From SSF14 sp037045585 (GTDB taxonomy: Bacteria; Actinomycetota; Acidimicrobiia; Acidimicrobiales; Microtrichaceae), in contig JBAOIR010000036.1 of assembly GCA_037045585.1 (NCBI GenBank), forward strand, positions 62,001-126,000: DNA of 64,000 nucleotides. Direction: 5' to 3'. The position numbers were made by a program, and so were the translations under genes. A model generated the notes under the pieces. The model was not told the origin of the DNA, made no database searches, and saw only the letters and a list, made by a program, of their open reading frames with translations. Below, piece by piece: positions 55,102-63,188 of this stretch; positions within the stretch are counted from its first letter, which is position 1, and the number at the start of each line of letters is the position of its first letter.

Positions 55102-55962
55102 ATGAGTATCGAAGCGCGCACGCTCCTCGACCGCACCGACCGCAATCGCGAGGCCACCAAGTTCCTCGTCGTGCCGCAGGTGCTCGCGACAGCGATCGTG
55201 GTGGGCGTCATCGTCGGTCTGGTGGCGACCTGGTGGATCGGTCTCGTCGCCGGGGTGCTGTCCGGTGTGATCGTCGCCGTCATCCTCCCCAAGTCGGCGC
55301 CGGCGGGGCTCGCGACCGTGTTCGCGGCCCGCCCCGCTCCCGAGCCGGAGTTCCCCCGCTACCACAACCTCATGGAAGGGTTGTCGATCAGCTCGGGGTC
55401 GGTCATGCCGACGCTGCAGGTGATCGACGAGGCCCGCCCGAACCTCGCGGTCTACGGGCCGCCCGACGAGGGTGTGGTCATTGCCACGACCGGTCTGCTG
55501 GAGCAGCTCGACCGCGTCGAACTCGAGGGTGTGCTCGCCGAGGCGCTGGTGCGCCTCCGGAGCCACGATGCCGAGCTGGGTGCGCAGGCAGCGATGCTGG
55601 TGTGCGGTCCACTGGTGCGCAACGGCCCGCGGCGTCCCGGTCGCCCGATGGGCTACGTCGCGTTCCTCGCCGGGTGGCGCGCCGGCCGGCTGCGACGGGT
55701 GCTCGGCGACCAGCGCGAGTTCCTGTCGGACCTGGGCGCGATCGACATGACCCGGTACCCTCCGGGCCTCGGTTCCGCGCTCGAGAAGATGGAGGCGCTC
55801 GGCACCGGCGTGGAGTCGGCGACGTGGGGCACGGCCCACCTGTGGCTCGCCGACCCGCTGGTCGAGGCGGCCGACACCGACACAACGGCGTACCAACTCT
55901 CTGCCCTGTTCGGGGGAGGGGCGCCGATCGACCAGCGCGCGTCGCTCATGGCGGAGCTGTAG
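55102..55962 (+). CDS. HtpX/M48-like membrane protein lacking the zinc motif
   Basis: A 286-residue protein from the ATG at 55102. Two membrane helices (LATAIVVGVIVGLVA and IGLVAGVLSGVIVAVIL) precede an M48-like domain: PRYHNLMEGLSISSG, ARPNLAVYGPPDEGVVIATTGLL and LDRVELEGVLAEALVRLRSHD. In HtpX this last segment reads LxRxELxGVLAHELxHIxxxD, but here the HExxH positions (147-151) are Glu-Ala-Leu-Val-Arg, so zinc cannot be held. The rest of the fold is kept. It looks like a pseudoprotease acting with LemA, or a decoy. The M48 assignment is by pattern. Confidence 0.75.
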   Translation: MSIEARTLLDRTDRNREATKFLVVPQVLATAIVVGVIVGLVATWWIGLVAGVLSGVIVAVILPKSAPAGLATVFAARPAPEPEFPRYHNLMEGLSISSGSVMPTLQVIDEARPNLAVYGPPDEGVVIATTGLLEQLDRVELEGVLAEALVRLRSHDAELGAQAAMLVCGPLVRNGPRRPGRPMGYVAFLAGWRAGRLRRVLGDQREFLSDLGAIDMTRYPPGLGSALEKMEALGTGVESATWGTAHLWLADPLVEAADTDTTAYQLSALFGGGAPIDQRASLMAEL

Positions 55963-55994
55963 CCCTCCGTCATCGGACTAGCCTCGCGGGCCTC

Positions 55995-57089
55995 ATGTCT
56001 CGATCTCCTCGCAACCTCACGCTTCGATCGACCGCCTGCTGCGCCGTGGCTCTGCTCATGGCGACGAGCTGTGGCGGCGACGACAAGAAGGCCGATCCTC
56101 CGGCCACGACGACCACGTCGACGTCGACCACGACCACCGAGGCGACTACGACCACGACCGCCGTGCCGGTAGTGGCGGCAACGGCGCCGTTGACCGGCCT
56201 GCCGATCGACGACGCCACTGCGGTCAAGCTCCTTCGTCCGGCGCTGGCGGTGAAGATCGACAACTCGGTCGACGCGATGCCCCAGGAGGGCCTCAACCAG
56301 GCCGACATCGTCTTCGAGATCAAGGTGGAGGGCATCAGCCGGCTGATGGCGGTGTTCCACAGCCAGGACGCCGGTGAGATCGGCCCGACACGCTCGGCGC
56401 GCTACAGCGACCCGCCCATCCTGGCGCTCCTCGGCAAGCCGCTCTTCGGCTGGTCGGGGGCGAACGAGGGTGTCGTGCGTGACGTGTACCGCAGCGAGTG
56501 GGTCGTCAACGTCAACTGGGACAAGCACCCCAAGGACTATTTCCGCAAGAAGGGCCGCAAGGCACCGCACAACCTGTTCACGTCGACCGACAAGCTGTTC
56601 GCATACGCCGAACCCAACCAGGGTCCGCCGCTCAAGGTGTTCCAGTACCTCGGAGAGGGTGAGACCAACGCCGGTGCGATCCCGATGCCGGGCGTGACCG
56701 AGAAGGTCGGCGACACGCCGTCGGCGTGGGTGTGGGACCCCGCCGGCAATCAGTGGCTCCGGTGGCAGTACAACAAGCGCGACCAGACCGAGGGCACCGG
56801 TCAGGCGAACGCGACGAACGTCGTGATCATGGAGATCCAGTACCGGGGCGGTTCCAAGACGCCGACGGCGAAGACCGAGGGCACCGGCAAGGTGACGGTC
56901 CTCGGTGCGGGCGGCACCGCGGTCACCGGCACGTGGAACCGTCCGTCCCAGCTCGAGCCGATCACGCTCACGGGCGCTGACGGCCAGCCGATCCGGCTGA
57001 CCCCGGGGCGAACCTGGGTCGAGTTCACCGACGGTGCCACGGCGGCGCCGATGTCGCCCGAGGTCGCGGCCTCGATGCTGGCCGGCTGA
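55995..57089 (+). CDS. DUF3048 (YerB-like) lipoprotein
   Basis: A 364-residue protein from the ATG at 55995. The signal and lipobox (LLMATSC) are followed by a Thr-rich linker and the DUF3048 domain: LRPALAVKIDNSVDAMPQEG, ADIVFEIKVEGISRLMAVFH, GEIGPTRSARYSDPPILALL and a C-terminal part with GTWNRPSQLEPITLTGADGQP and PGRTWVEF. The family is also known as YerB; its members are surface lipoproteins of unclear function. It lies 32 bp after the M48-like gene and may end that operon. Confidence 0.93.
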   Translation: MSRSPRNLTLRSTACCAVALLMATSCGGDDKKADPPATTTTSTSTTTTEATTTTTAVPVVAATAPLTGLPIDDATAVKLLRPALAVKIDNSVDAMPQEGLNQADIVFEIKVEGISRLMAVFHSQDAGEIGPTRSARYSDPPILALLGKPLFGWSGANEGVVRDVYRSEWVVNVNWDKHPKDYFRKKGRKAPHNLFTSTDKLFAYAEPNQGPPLKVFQYLGEGETNAGAIPMPGVTEKVGDTPSAWVWDPAGNQWLRWQYNKRDQTEGTGQANATNVVIMEIQYRGGSKTPTAKTEGTGKVTVLGAGGTAVTGTWNRPSQLEPITLTGADGQPIRLTPGRTWVEFTDGATAAPMSPEVAASMLAG

Positions 57090-57183
57090 TCGGCCGGGTC
57101 GGGGCGTTCGGCCGCGGTACTGGTGACGGCGTACCGCCGTTACTCGCTTCGGAGGGCCTCAGGCGGAGAGATACACTGGCCCC

Positions 57184-58092
57184 ATGACTGATTCAGCCTC
57201 CCCGGTCGCTCCTTCGTCGCTTCGTGGCACCGTCCAGGTCAAGCGTGGCCTCGCCGAGATGCTGAAGGGCGGCGTCATCATGGACGTCGTCGACGCCGCG
57301 CAGGCGCGGGTCGCCGAGGACGCCGGGGCGTGCGCCGTCATGGCCCTCGAGCGGGTGCCCTCCGACATCCGCCGCGACGGTGGCGTCGCCCGCATGAGCG
57401 ATCCGCAGATGATCGAGGAGATCAAGGCGGCGGTGACCATTCCGGTCATGGCCAAGGCCCGCATCGGTCACTTCGCCGAGGCCCAGATCCTGCAGGCGCT
57501 CGGGGTCGACTACGTCGACGAGTCCGAGGTGCTGACCCCCGCCGACGAGACCCATCACATCGACAAGTGGGCGTTCGACGTGCCGTTCGTGTGCGGCGCC
57601 ACCAACCTGGGTGAGGCGCTCCGTCGCATCTCCGAGGGTGCGTGCATGATCCGCTCCAAGGGCGAAGCCGGCACGGGCAACATCGTCGAGGCGGTTCGTC
57701 ACCTCCGCCAGATCCTCGGTGACATCCGCAAGATCACCCAGGCCGATCCCGCCGAGCTGTTCGAATGGGCCAAGCAGTTGCAGGCCCCGCTCGGCCTCGT
57801 GCAGGAGATCCACGACACCGGTGTCCTGCCGGTCCCCATGTTCTGCGCCGGCGGCATCGCGACCCCGGCGGACGCCGCGCTCGTGATGCAGCTCGGCGCC
57901 CAGGCCGTGTTCGTCGGCTCGGGCATCTTCAAGAGCGAGCACCCCGACATCATGGCGAAGGCCGTGGTCGAGGCGACCACCAACTTCGACGACGCCGACA
58001 TCTTGGTGAAGGTCAGCCGTGGGCTCGGCAAGTCGATGGCCGGCCTCGAGATCGGCGGCCTCGAGACGACGTTCGCCGATCGGGGCTGGTGA
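57184..58092 (+). CDS. pdxS: Pyridoxal 5'-phosphate synthase lyase subunit
   Basis: A 302-residue protein with the complete PdxS barrel: MDVVDAAQARVAEDAGACAV, ALERVPSDIRRDGGVARMS, the active Lys in PVMAKARIGHF, VDYVDESEVLTPADE, the second active Lys in IRSKGEAGTGN and the C-terminal FCAGGIATPADAAL and VFVGSGIF. It makes PLP from ribose-5-phosphate, glyceraldehyde-3-phosphate and ammonia supplied by PdxT. It is followed after a dispersed repeat by pdxT. Confidence 0.97.
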   Translation: MTDSASPVAPSSLRGTVQVKRGLAEMLKGGVIMDVVDAAQARVAEDAGACAVMALERVPSDIRRDGGVARMSDPQMIEEIKAAVTIPVMAKARIGHFAEAQILQALGVDYVDESEVLTPADETHHIDKWAFDVPFVCGATNLGEALRRISEGACMIRSKGEAGTGNIVEAVRHLRQILGDIRKITQADPAELFEWAKQLQAPLGLVQEIHDTGVLPVPMFCAGGIATPADAALVMQLGAQAVFVGSGIFKSEHPDIMAKAVVEATTNFDDADILVKVSRGLGKSMAGLEIGGLETTFADRGW

Positions 58093-58106
58093 GAGACCAG
58101 TCGGCG

Positions 58107-58175
58107 AGTCCGCCGGAGGTCCCGGAGCGTTACAGGGAGCGAAGCGACCGTGCCTAGCGAAGGTGGCCTCCGGCC
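58107..58175 (-). repeat. Diverged inverse copy of the ~71-bp repeat
   Basis: Read on the reverse strand, this segment aligns from CGATGGCC through GGCCACCTTCGCT, GGCACGGTCGCT and CGCTCCCT to CGCTCCGG with the unit at 44348. It occupies the pdxS-pdxT gap and covers the first ten codons of the open pdxT frame. About four fifths of the positions match. Confidence 0.8.
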
Positions 58176-58755
58176 ATCGTTGACGATCGGCGTTCTGGCA
58201 CTCCAGGGCGCCTTCGCTGCTCATCAACGCATGCTGGAAGGCCTCGGGGCCAGCCCGATCGAGGTCCGGCAACCGAAGCACCTCGACGGTGTCGACGCGC
58301 TCGTGATCCCCGGTGGCGAGTCGACCACGATGTCGAAGCTGGCCGTCTCCACGGGTCTGTTCCAGCCGATCTCCGAGCGGCTCGCCGCCGGCATGCCGGC
58401 GTTCGGTACGTGCGCCGGAGCCATCATGTTGGCGACCCACATCGCTCGACGGGCGCGCCGACCAGCGCGACTTCGAGACACTCGACATCGACGTGCGGCG
58501 CAACGGGTACGGCCGCCAGATCGATTCGTTCGAAACCGAGATCGACGTCGACGGCCTCGATGCGCCGTTCCACGCCGTGTTCATCCGGGCGCCGATCATC
58601 GAGCGCACGGGTGACGGCGTGCAGGTGCTGGCCGCTGTCGGCGACAATGCGGTGTTCGTCCGGCGGGGGCCGTCATGGCCACTACGTTCCATCCAGAGCT
58701 CGGTGCCGATGATCGCCTGCACCGGCTGTTCCTCGACGCGATCACCAGTTCGTAG
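58150..58755 (+). CDS. pdxT: Pyridoxal 5'-phosphate synthase glutaminase subunit (two frameshifts)
   Basis: About 200 residues after repair. The start LTIGVLALQGAFAAHQRML is followed by PGGESTTMSKL, the nucleophile Cys in GTCAGAIMLAT, then after an indel near 58449 LDGRADQRDFETLDIDVRRNGYGRQIDSFE, and after a second near 58668 the His-Glu of the triad in TTFHPELG, ending at TAG 58753-58755. The open frame begins with a GTG at 58150 that lies in the repeat and encodes VPSEGG, so a TTG at 58180 is a likely true start. It supplies ammonia to PdxS. Confidence 0.86.
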
Positions 58756-58769
58756 AAGGAGATCTCTCC

Positions 58770-59516
58770 ATGTCGGGTCACTCCAAATGGGCAACGATCA
58801 AGCACAAGAAGGGCGCGGACCGACAAGGCCCGCGGCAAGCTCTTCGCCAAGCTGATCAGGCAGGTCGAGGTCGCCGCTCGTGCCGGCGGGGGCGACATGG
58901 ACACCAACCCGACGCTGCGCACGATGTTCCAGAAGGCGCGGGACGCCTCGGTGCCGCTCGACACCATCGAGCGGGCCATCAAGCGGGGCACCGGCGAGCT
59001 CGAGGGCGTCATCTACGAGGAGATCACCTACGAGGGCTACGCGCCCCACGGCGTGGCCGTGCTCGTCGAGGTGCTGACCGACAACCGCAACCGCACCGGC
59101 CCCGAGGTGCGCTCGGTGTTCTCCAAGAACGGCGGCTCCATCGCCGAGCCCGGCGCGGTGGCGTGGCAGTTCGAGCGCAAGGGCATCCTCACGGTGCCCG
59201 GCGCCGTCGACGAGGACGACCTGATGCTGGCGGCGCTCGACGCCGGCGCCGAGGACATCGTCGACGACGGCGACACTGGCGTGTCACCTGCCCGACCGGC
59301 GACCTGCCCGAGGTGCGCTGCGCTCGAGGAGGCCGGCATCGCGGTCACGTCGGCGGACCTCACGATGATGCCGTCGAACGCTCATCACCATCGACACGGC
59401 CGAGGCCGCCAAGTCCGTCCTCAAGGTCATCGACGCGCTCGACGACCACGACGACGTCCAGGAGGTCTACGCCAACTTCGACATCCCCGACGACCTGATG
59501 GCCGAGCTTGAGCTAG
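58770..59516 (+). CDS. yebC: YebC/PmpR family translation or transcription factor (at least four frameshifts)
   Basis: The 5' end MSGHSKWATIKHKKGA is diagnostic. Frames then change near 58815 (to TDKARGKLFAKLIRQVEVAA), twice near 59270-59325 (WRVTCPTGDLPEVR), and near 59375 (to ITIDTAEAAKSVLKVIDALD). The end, NFDIPDDLMAELEL, lies about 59510; the exact stop is unclear. Total about 250 residues. YebC proteins act in DNA-binding regulation or in relief of stalling at proline runs. It lies between pdxT and ruvC as in many actinobacteria. Confidence 0.8.
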
Positions 59517-59544
59517 TCATCCGGGCGGGGAGCGGCGCCGGCGC

Positions 59545-60034
59545 TCGACGGGGGCCCCGACGATCCGTGGCAACCCACCGGCACGGGCGACCGTGCGCCG
59601 GTGTTCGAGCTCGACGGCATCGATGGTTCGCGGGGGAGCGGCGTCACTTCACGAGCGGCGAGTTCGCCGGGCGCCGTTGATCGTGGCGTTCTACCCGGCC
59701 GACAACACGCCGGTGTGCACCGAGCAGTTGCTCAGCTACACCGCCGACATCGGCCTCCTCGACCGAGGTCGGCGTCCAGGTGCTGGCGATCAGCCCGCAG
59801 ATCGGTCGAGAGCCACCAGCTGTTCGCCAAGGCGCACGGCGGGTTCGCGTTCCCGATGCTTGGCCGACGTCGACAAGTCGGTCGGCCGAGCGCTACGGCA
59901 TCCTCGGTCTGCTCGGCTTCTACCGCCGCTCGACGTTCGTCATCGACGCCGACGGCGTCGTGGTCGGGGCGCACCGCTCGATCGGGCCGGGCAGCGGCCA
60001 CCGTCCGCTCGTCGAGCTCGTCGCCGAAGCGTGA
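59545..60034 (+). CDS. Bcp/PrxQ-type peroxiredoxin (several frameshifts)
   Basis: Pieces in three frames give DRAPVFELDGIDG, FTSGEFAGAPLIVAFYPADN, TPVCTEQLLSYTADIGLL, EVGVQVLAISPQ, ESHQLFAKAHGGFAFPMLAD and ERYGILGLLGFYRRSTFVID, ending EVAEA-like at 60034. The peroxidatic Cys is in PADNTPVCTEQ. No second Cys follows at the +5 position, so a one-Cys mechanism or mycothiol resolution is plausible. Coordinates at the 5' end are approximate because the start is obscured by indels. It reduces hydroperoxides. Confidence 0.68.
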
Positions 60035-60069
60035 GCACGCACCGCCGTCGCAGCGCCGTCGGTGCGGCG

Positions 60070-60891
60070 CTACACCTCGTCGGCGACGCCGAGGAGGCGG
60101 GCCCGGGTGACCGAGCGCACGCCGTGACCGAGGCTGACGATGGCGATGACCCAGGCGACGACGCCCACGTAGAAGCCCAGACCTGGGCGCCGAACAGGGC
60201 GCCCGTGGTCTGCCCGTAGGCGATCATGATCAGCGGCAGCGTCACGAGGCCGGAGGCCTGCTGCGCAGCGGCGGTCGACTTCACCCGCGCCGAGAGGCGC
60301 AGCACGAGCGACAGCGTGATGGCCAGGAACGGCGGGAGGACCCAGAACATCAGCACCCACCACTGCGCGGTCGGGAAGAACCAGCCGCCGACCTCGGGGC
60401 CGACGATCACGTTCACGAGCAGCGAGTACAGGCCGAAGCCGACGACCGTGGTGAGGTAGCCGGGGACGAGGCTGGCGATGAGCTTGCCGAGGTAGATCTC
60501 GCGGGCGGAGGCGGGGGAGTGGGCGAGGAACTCGCCGGTGCCCCGCTCGCGCTCGCCGACGATGGTGGCCGCGCCGACCGCGGTCGAGATCGTGAGGGGC
60601 ACGACCACGGCAACGGGGGCGAACAGGAACACCGCGAGGGCGTAGGCCGTCTTGCCCCGGGCGTGGTCCCCGGATCTGGGCCTGCGCCGCCTTGGGCAGC
60701 ACCTTGAGCGTCTTGGAGACCTGGTTGACGAGTCGACGTCGCCGATCGTTGGTGATCGTGAGCAGCAGGATGGCGGGCACGACCACGAAGAAGAGGGCGC
60801 CGAGCATCACCATGGGGACCCAGAAGTCCTTGGCCTGAGCGAGCTGCTTGAGGTCGGTGCGGGCGACGACCCACATGCGTTTCCAGTTCAT
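60070..60891 (-). CDS. ABC-2 type transporter permease (frameshifted)
   Basis: From the ATG at 60891 (NWKRMWVVARTDLKQLAQAK) a membrane protein of about 270 residues. Helices read WVPMVMLGALFFVVVPAILLL, FLFAPVAVVVPLTIS, IASLVPGYLTTVVGFGLYSLL, WWVLMFWVLPPFLAITLSLVL and VGVVAWVIAIVSLGHGV. The ERERGT motif (TIVGERERGTGEFL) is typical of NatB/ABC-2 permeases. At least two indels, near 60670 and near 60185, split it. Its start overlaps the end of the ATPase gene by four bases. The substrate is unknown. Confidence 0.75.
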   Translation of the reverse strand: MNWKRMWVVARTDLKQLAQAKDFWVPMVMLGALFFVVVPAILLLTITNDRRRRLVNQVSKTLKVLPKAAQAQIRGPRPGQDGLRPRGVPVRPRCRGRAPHDLDRGRRGHHRRRARAGHRRVPRPLPRLRPRDLPRQAHRQPRPRLPHHGRRLRPVLAARERDRRPRGRRLVLPDRAVVGADVLGPPAVPGHHAVARAAPLGAGEVDRRCAAGLRPRDAAADHDRLRADHGRPVRRPGLGFYVGVVAWVIAIVSLGHGVRSVTRARLLGVADEV

Positions 60892-61957
60892 GCGCTGACC
60901 TCCTCGTGGTCGGCCGGCCCACCGTGTCGGTCGTCGAAACGCCCGCTGCGCGGGCGTTGGCGCGGCCGAAACCCTGGGAACGGGAGGTCGAGGGTCGGGA
61001 GTGGACGCCCGGCGAGGAGTTCGGCTCGCCGGACGGCGAAGTAGAGGTCCTCGAGGGTGGGGACGTGGGGCTCGACGCGGGTGAGGCGCACGCCGTCGTG
61101 GGCGAGGCCCAGCGACGAGGTCGGGCACCCGGCCGAGGTCGTCGAGTTCGATGCGGGCCACGTCGGTGCGCGTCGTAGCCGATGACCCCGGTCATGTGGG
61201 CGAGGCGGTCGAGGCTGGTCGGGTCCTCGGCGTCGAGCAGGACCATGCCGCCGGGCCAGTAGCGCTCGGATGAGCTCGTCGGGGGTGCCGGTGCACAGCG
61301 CATGGCCCGCCTCCATCACCACGATCTGGTCGGCGAGGCCCTCGGCCTCGACCAGCAGGTGGGTGCACATCACGACGGTCTTGCCGTCGGCGGTCATCTC
61401 GCGGATCAGGTCGAGCACGGCCTGGCGACTCGGGGTCGAGGCCCGAGGTGGGCTCGTCGAAGAGCAGGAGGTCGGGATCGTGGAGCATCGATCGGGCCAG
61501 GGCGAGGCGGGTCTTCATGCCGGTCGAGTAGCCGCCGACCTGGTGGTCGAGGGCATCTGCGATGCCGAAGCCGCTCGGCGGCCGCGACGATCTTCCGGCG
61601 CAGTCCGGCGGCCGCAGGCCGTAGAGCTCGGCGGAGTAGAGCAGGTTGTCGTAGCCCGAGAGCCGGTCGTAGAGCGCCGGCTTGGCCGAGACGACGCCGC
61701 AGCGGGGCCGGACCTGGTCGCCCTCGCCGCGCGGGTCGGTGCCGAACACGGCGCATGTCGCCCGTCTTCGGCGAGAGGGCCCCGGTGATCGATCGGATGG
61801 CGGTCGTCTTTCCGGCGCCGTTGGGTCCGAGGAGCACCGTGATGCGCCGGGCCGGCACGTCGAAGGTGAGGTCGTCGAGCGCCTGGACGTCGCCGAAGCG
61901 GTGGCGTGGCACGCCGCGAAGCGACACCGTGGGAGGGAGGGCGGTCTGGTCAGCCAT
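60888..61957 (-). CDS. ABC-2 transporter ATPase (several frameshifts)
   Basis: From the ATG at 61957 (MADQTALPPTVSLRG) about 355 residues. Walker A LLGPNGAGKTT, the signature region as VGGYSTGMKTRLALARSML, Walker B LLLFDEPTSGLDPES and switch His in VVMCTHLLVEAEGLADQI are visible in successive frames, with C-terminal VEPHVPTLEDLYFAVRRAE. At least four indels (about 61755, 61580, 61430, 61260) break the frame. The signature carries Thr (YSTG) rather than LSGG. It pairs with the overlapping permease gene and would power export. Confidence 0.75.
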
Positions 61958-62054
61958 TTGGAGAGCTATCGGCCGTTTACGGGTCGGACCTGACCCGTTT
62001 CGCTGTGATGGGTCGGGCATTCCCCCGGGCTCCAGGTCGACTAGCCTCGTACAG

Positions 62055-62543
62055 GTGTTCGTCCTCGGGGTCGATCCGGGCCTGTCGCGCTGCGGCTACT
62101 GCGTCCTGTCGGTGGGCCCCGCGGCCGCACCCGGGCGGTGGCGGTCGGTGTGCTCACGACCCCCGTCGACCCGCTCCCCCAAGCGCCTCGCCGACCTGCA
62201 GCCCGAGCTGCGGGAGCTCCTCGACGACTACCCGCCGAGCGCCGTCGCCATCGAGCGGGTGCTGTTCCAGGTCAACGTGCGCACGGCGATGTCGGTCGGC
62301 CAGGCCTCGGGCATCGCCATGGCCGAGGCGGCGGGGCGCGGGTGCGACGTGATCGAGTACTCCCCCAACCAGGTCAAGGAGGCGGTGGCCGGCTACGGCG
62401 CCGCCGACAAGGAGCAGATGCAGGAGATGGTGCAGCCGCTGCTCGGTCACAGCGCCGTGCTGCGTCCCGCCGACGCCGCCGATGCCGCGGCCGTGGCCCT
62501 CTGCCACGTCGCCTACGCCCCGTCCATGGTGACCGCCCGATGA
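62055..62543 (+). CDS. ruvC: Holliday junction resolvase (two compensating frameshifts)
   Basis: About 163 residues from the GTG at 62055. The first acid is in GVDPGLSRCGYCVL, the second in VAIERVLFQVNVRTAMS and the last pair in PADAADAAAVALCH, so all four catalytic acids appear present. Between about 62135 and 62175 the frame shifts and returns; the other frame reads AVGVLTTPVDPLP, which is the expected strand. It cuts Holliday junctions with RuvAB. It begins the ruvC-ruvA-ruvB cluster. Confidence 0.88.
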   Translation: MFVLGVDPGLSRCGYCVLSVGPAAAPGRWRSVCSRPPSTRSPKRLADLQPELRELLDDYPPSAVAIERVLFQVNVRTAMSVGQASGIAMAEAAGRGCDVIEYSPNQVKEAVAGYGAADKEQMQEMVQPLLGHSAVLRPADAADAAAVALCHVAYAPSMVTAR

Positions 62544-62553
62544 GGGGGCTCCG

Positions 62554-63188
62554 ATGATCGGGTCGCTGCGAGGCACGCTGCTCGATCGCACCGGCACGGC
62601 GACGTCCTCGTCGAGGTCGGGGGCGTCGGCTACCGGGTGTCGACCACGCCCGGCCACGAGCGGTGCGCTCGGCGTCGAGGGCGCCGAGGTCTTCGTGTAC
62701 GTGCACCACCACATCCGCGAGGACGCCCAGACCCTGTACGGGTTCGCGGCCCGCGACGAGCGGATGTGCTTCGAGGCGCTCATCGCAGCGCACGGCGTCG
62801 GCCCGGCGCTGGCGCTCGCGATCTTGTCGGCGCACTCGCCGCGGGCGCTGCGCCTCGGGGCTGGCCGACGACGACGTGTCGGCGCTCTGCCTGGTGCCCG
62901 GGCGTCGGGCGCAAGACGGCGCAACGCCTGCTCGTCGAGCTGAAGTCACGCCTCGACGGGTCGGGCGACGTCGACCTCCGGGCGCTCGCCGCCGACGGTG
63001 CGTCGCCGGTCGGCTGCCACCGGCCCCTCGGCCCACGCCGACGTTCGCGACGCCCTGGTCGGCCTCGGTTACGGCAACGAGGAGATCGCCGGCGTCGTCG
63101 GCCAACTGCCCGCTCGACGGCGACGCCTCCGACCTGTTGCGACAGGCCCTGCAGAAGCTCGCGGGTCGCGTCGAGGGGGCTCGCGTGA
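62554..63188 (+). CDS. ruvA: Holliday junction branch migration protein RuvA (at least four frameshifts)
   Basis: Starts MIGSLRGTLLDR at 62554. Frame pieces give DVLVEVGGVGYRVSTTP, VYVHHHIREDAQTLYGFAA, FEALIAAHGVGPALALAILS, ADDDVSALCLVPGVGRKTAQRL and, after further indels, HADVRDALVGLGYGNEEIAGV and DLLRQALQKLAG. The two helix-hairpin-helix elements (HGVGPALA and PGVGRKTA) and the C-terminal domain III are recognisable. The stop TGA at 63186-63188 overlaps the ruvB GTG. Length about 205 residues is normal. Confidence 0.83.

Noticed and set aside
58770..60034. Programmed ribosomal frameshifting
   Set aside because: The breaks are many, in both directions, and not at slippery heptamers with downstream structures; none of these families is known to use it.
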